DNA of 8,693 bases, from NCBI GenBank assembly GCA_964559435.1, contig CAZLHI010000076.1, positions 1 through 8,693 of the forward strand, written 5' to 3'. Shown piece after piece: positions 6,209-8,693 of this stretch. This DNA is from Hebobacterum sp964559435 (lineage in GTDB: Bacteria; Armatimonadota; Hebobacteria; Hebobacterales; Hebobacteraceae). The translations under genes and the position numbers were made by a program. The first letter of the stretch is position 1; every line of letters starts with the position of its first letter. The notes under the pieces are model-generated. The model searched no databases, had not been told where the DNA came from, and worked only from the letters and a program-made list of their open reading frames with translations.

Positions 6209-8542
6209 CTACCTCAGCATCACTTCCACTCTGAACCGGCCGCCGCGAGAGATGGGCAGCGGCTCCGTCGGGTTGTGCTCTCGGCCGTTCACTTGAAGCG
6301 ACTGTATCGTGTTACCGGCGCCGCCGTCTCGGCGATAGCTGACTTCATATGTCGCACCGCGAAACTTCCGCCGCAGGGATGCCCGCCGCCAGTGCGAGGG
6401 TAGACATGGGCGTATGACGAGCCCGTCGTAGGTGCGGCGGGCGCCGAGCATGAACTCGACGATCGACATGTGCAGCCAGGTACCCGAACCGGTCACCCAG
6501 GCGAACTGCGCTTTTCCCGGCTCGTACCGGTGGTCAACGCCGCCATAGCCATTCGAGAGCTGGTAGGGGAGCACTGCATCGCTGGGATTGTCAGGGTTGT
6601 AGGGCATGATGCGGCGCAAAGCATCGTAGGCCTCATCGGCGCGGCCGGCCTGCAGCAGCCCCATGATGAGAAAGGACTCGCCGTGCGTGTAGGCGCTGGC
6701 GTTCTCACTGCAGCCCGGTTCCAGCAGCGACAACCGCCCTACGTTCTCGTGCATCTTCGTGTAGGTTGGATACAGGAGCATGTGGCCCCATGGCGTTTCT
6801 AGATATCTCTTGATGCTCCGCAGCATGACCGGGATCCGGTCCTCCGGCACGGTCCGCGAGAGCAGCGCCCAGGACTGGGTATTGAGGAAGATCTTCCCCT
6901 GCTCATTGCGCCTGCCGCCGATCACGTTCCCGTCATCGTCGAACGCCCGGACGTACCAGCCGCCATCCCAGCAGTGCTCGTTCAGGGCGGCCGCCATCTC
7001 CTCGTAGCTGGCTCGGTAGCGGCGGGCGGCAGCGGCTCTCCCAACGCGACGGGCCAACTCCTCCATCAGCAAACACGTGTAGCAGTAGGCCTGTGAGAGC
7101 CATACGCTCTCGCCTCGGCCCGTGCGCCCTACATGGGTGAGTGAGTCGTTCCAATCACCTTCCCATATCAACGAGAGCCCGTGCGCCCCCCGCTGAGAGC
7201 CAAGCGCATGCGCAGCCTTGTTCAGGTGATCCCAGACCTTGGCCGGGGTGCCGTCGAAGTACGGCACCTCCGCCTCCAGGAAGTCAAGGTCACCGCTCTC
7301 CTTGAGGTACTCGGTGACAGCGACTATGAGCCACATGGCTGAGTCAGCGTACTTCATGCTCGAGTCCTCGTGGATGATCGGGAACCCCCTCGGCGCATAG
7401 CCGCTCTTGAACTGGTAAGAGAGGACCTGCTCGAAGCGCTTCCGCCGCTTGTCCCGCGAGCCAAACATGACCGCGCCCTGGGTCTGCTGCACGATGTCCC
7501 GGTAGCCCATGATGCCCCAGCGACAGTGGGTAGCGCCGTACTCAATGAGCTGTGGTATCCATCTGCTCGCCAATTCGTTCAGCTTCTTTTCCGGCGTCCT
7601 CACGGAGACGAGCGCCAAACGGCGGTCCGTCGCGCGGCGCATTCGCTCGAACTCCCGGTCTGCTCGCCTGCCACGTTCGCCCAAGTACTTGCGCGTATAC
7701 CGCGCCGCCTCGGATTCGACCTCGAAGACATCGGCCGCGCCGAGCACGTAGTCGATCCTGACCGATCGGCCCGGGGCGAAGGAATGTCGCGTATGCAGGA
7801 CTGCGCCCACTGGATCGCGGCTGGAGACAGCCCCGGAGCACCGCCCGCGCTCGAGCGCAGCCGGGTTCGCCAACGTTCGATATTGGCCCGTGAACCCGTT
7901 GAGATTGGCTTCCCAGGAGGCCGGTCTACGGGAGCTGAGGAGAACAGCGCTGTAGTATGGGTTCGGCAGCTCCATCGCGATCTTCCGAGCTGCAACACCA
8001 TATGCTTTCTTCAGGCGAACGCTGTGGAGATAGGAAGCGTGCCCGTAGAGGCCGACGTCAGTCTGGAGCGACAGCTCGGCCATTGCGAACACAGACAACC
8101 GTCGGCGCTTCCTGCCCGTGTTCGTCAGCGTAAGCGTCCAGACTTCGACTGGGTCATTCGCGGCTGGCACGAACAGCCGCCATTCCGCCTCTAAGCCGTC
8201 GGTCACGCTGCGTACGATCGTGTAGCCAGGCCCGTGTCTGGCTTCGAACTCGTCCGGCTCGCGACACACCGGGTAGTACCCGATGTTCCAGTACTCGCCG
8301 GTCTCGTCATCGCGCACATAGATCAGGCGGGTGTTGTGCTGAAACGTGGGCTCATAGGTCCCCTCGATTATGTCAGTGTAGATCCCGGACGGGTCGCCGT
8401 ACCGCGAATAGCCGTTGCCACACTGATTCACGACCGCGAAATACCGGTCGTTGAAAAGGAAGTTCTCCTGTGACTTCGTCGTGGCGGGTGTCTCGACTAC
8501 GTACTCGCCTGCCTCGTAGTCCGTGTAGCCGAACCGTTCCAC
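6209..8542 (-). CDS. GH94-family glycoside phosphorylase-like protein
   Basis: This 777-residue protein matches glycoside hydrolase family 94 (cellobiose/chitobiose phosphorylase type) over its whole length. The family cleaves a beta-glucosidic bond with phosphate to give a sugar 1-phosphate, in the cytoplasm; no signal peptide is seen. Layout: N-terminal beta-sandwich (about 1-290, opening ERFGYTDYEAGEYVVETPAT), helical linker, (alpha/alpha)6 barrel (about 325-700) and a small C-terminal beta domain with KFRGATYEVSY (726-736). The catalytic-acid motif GDWND is at 462-466 (D466 by my reading), followed by GRGESVWLSQAY (475-486). Phosphate-site candidates are H620 in YTHGES and the VTGSGTW loop (693-699). 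It is slightly shorter than typical cellobiose phosphorylases (about 800-820). The GTG start is backed by GGAGG 6 nt upstream. The disaccharide used cannot be read from the sequence, and the upstream gene appears to be a glycoside hydrolase. Confidence 0.9.
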   Translation of the reverse strand: MERFGYTDYEAGEYVVETPATTKSQENFLFNDRYFAVVNQCGNGYSRYGDPSGIYTDIIEGTYEPTFQHNTRLIYVRDDETGEYWNIGYYPVCREPDEFEARHGPGYTIVRSVTDGLEAEWRLFVPAANDPVEVWTLTLTNTGRKRRRLSVFAMAELSLQTDVGLYGHASYLHSVRLKKAYGVAARKIAMELPNPYYSAVLLSSRRPASWEANLNGFTGQYRTLANPAALERGRCSGAVSSRDPVGAVLHTRHSFAPGRSVRIDYVLGAADVFEVESEAARYTRKYLGERGRRADREFERMRRATDRRLALVSVRTPEKKLNELASRWIPQLIEYGATHCRWGIMGYRDIVQQTQGAVMFGSRDKRRKRFEQVLSYQFKSGYAPRGFPIIHEDSSMKYADSAMWLIVAVTEYLKESGDLDFLEAEVPYFDGTPAKVWDHLNKAAHALGSQRGAHGLSLIWEGDWNDSLTHVGRTGRGESVWLSQAYCYTCLLMEELARRVGRAAAARRYRASYEEMAAALNEHCWDGGWYVRAFDDDGNVIGGRRNEQGKIFLNTQSWALLSRTVPEDRIPVMLRSIKRYLETPWGHMLLYPTYTKMHENVGRLSLLEPGCSENASAYTHGESFLIMGLLQAGRADEAYDALRRIMPYNPDNPSDAVLPYQLSNGYGGVDHRYEPGKAQFAWVTGSGTWLHMSIVEFMLGARRTYDGLVIRPCLPSHWRRASLRRKFRGATYEVSYRRDGGAGNTIQSLQVNGREHNPTEPLPISRGGRFRVEVMLR

Positions 8543-8548
8543 CTAGTA

Positions 8549-8553
8549 CCTCC
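8549..8553 (-). promoter_or_regulatory. Ribosome binding site for the GH94 gene
   Basis: On the minus strand GGAGG stands 6 nt before GTG at 8542, which is the first residue of the conserved N-terminal GH94 segment. This supports the GTG start. Confidence 0.7.
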
Positions 8554-8597
8554 AGACCTCGGCTGGACCTCTCAGGGGTGCCCCAGAACCAGGGGAA

Positions 8598-8693
8598 TCA
8601 CGCGCCGCGACGGCCGTCGCGCCAGGCTTGTCTTGCAGAATGGAAGTGGCGCTTGACCACCTCGTACGCCATCTTCGGCCGCCGATACTCATC
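8598..8693 (-). CDS. C-terminal end of a probable glycoside hydrolase (partial)
   Basis: Reading the minus strand from the window edge, one frame stays open for 31 codons and stops with TGA at 8598-8600. It begins DEYRRPKMAYEVVKRHF and ends in an Arg-rich tail. The pattern D-x-x-RRPK-x-AY-x-VV is common at the end of the TIM barrel of GH2 and other clan-A enzymes, where it closes the catalytic domain ("...RRPKPAYYVVKE"-like). The gene would lie 55 nt upstream of the GH94 gene on the same strand, consistent with one operon in which an upstream hydrolase feeds the phosphorylase. Only the tail is present, so the family is a guess and the catalytic residues cannot be checked. Confidence 0.5.
   Translation of the reverse strand, partial: DEYRRPKMAYEVVKRHFHSARQAWRDGRRGA

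Noticed and set aside
7370..8194. A 274-codon plus-strand open frame opposite the GH94 gene
   Set aside because: It is a shadow of a clear GH94 coding region, with no domain signal or ribosome site.
8578..8594. CCCC/GGGG short inverted repeats between the hydrolase tail and the GH94 gene, as a terminator
   Set aside because: Stems are only about 4 bp, there is no T tract, and the genes look co-transcribed.

Overview
The window is GC-rich and gene-dense. It carries two sets of carbohydrate-related genes pointing at each other, with a regulator and a secreted pseudopilin between them. The best clue to the organism is the pseudopilin: a prepilin N-terminus of the FTLIELLVVIAIIGILAA type, an FPVFARARESAR segment, and a C-terminal H-X9-DG motif. 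That combination is expanded in Planctomycetota, Verrucomicrobiota, Lentisphaerota and Armatimonadota, and the FPVFARARE wording is most familiar from Armatimonadota. This assignment comes from memory and is tentative.

Plus strand, 1-2565: a compact operon-like run of three genes. They are a PfkB-family sugar kinase (5' end outside the window), a D-lyxose/D-mannose isomerase of the cupin type, and a uroporphyrinogen-decarboxylase-like (cobamide methyltransferase-like) protein. Gaps are 15 and 6 nt. The isomerase and kinase could form a ketose route (lyxose to xylulose, or mannose to fructose, then phosphorylation). The job of the third protein in such a route is not known.

Plus strand, 2566-4979: an AraC-family regulator with an N-terminal cupin sensor domain, then a 327-nt non-coding leader, then a Cys-rich H-X9-DG pseudopilin with a very strong ribosome binding site. 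A GC-rich hairpin at 5039-5062 separates this from the convergent genes.

Minus strand, 8693 to 5095: the last 31 residues of a probable glycoside hydrolase, then a 777-residue cytoplasmic GH94-family phosphorylase-like protein, then a 365-residue exported, probably lipid-anchored protein of unknown function. Gaps are 55 and 16 nt. This looks like a glycan-degradation operon.

No rRNA, tRNA, CRISPR array, insertion sequence or phage signature was seen. The most interesting points are the methyltransferase-like protein inside a sugar isomerase/kinase operon, the exported protein coupled to a phosphorylase, and the disulfide-capable pseudopilin beside an AraC sensor.
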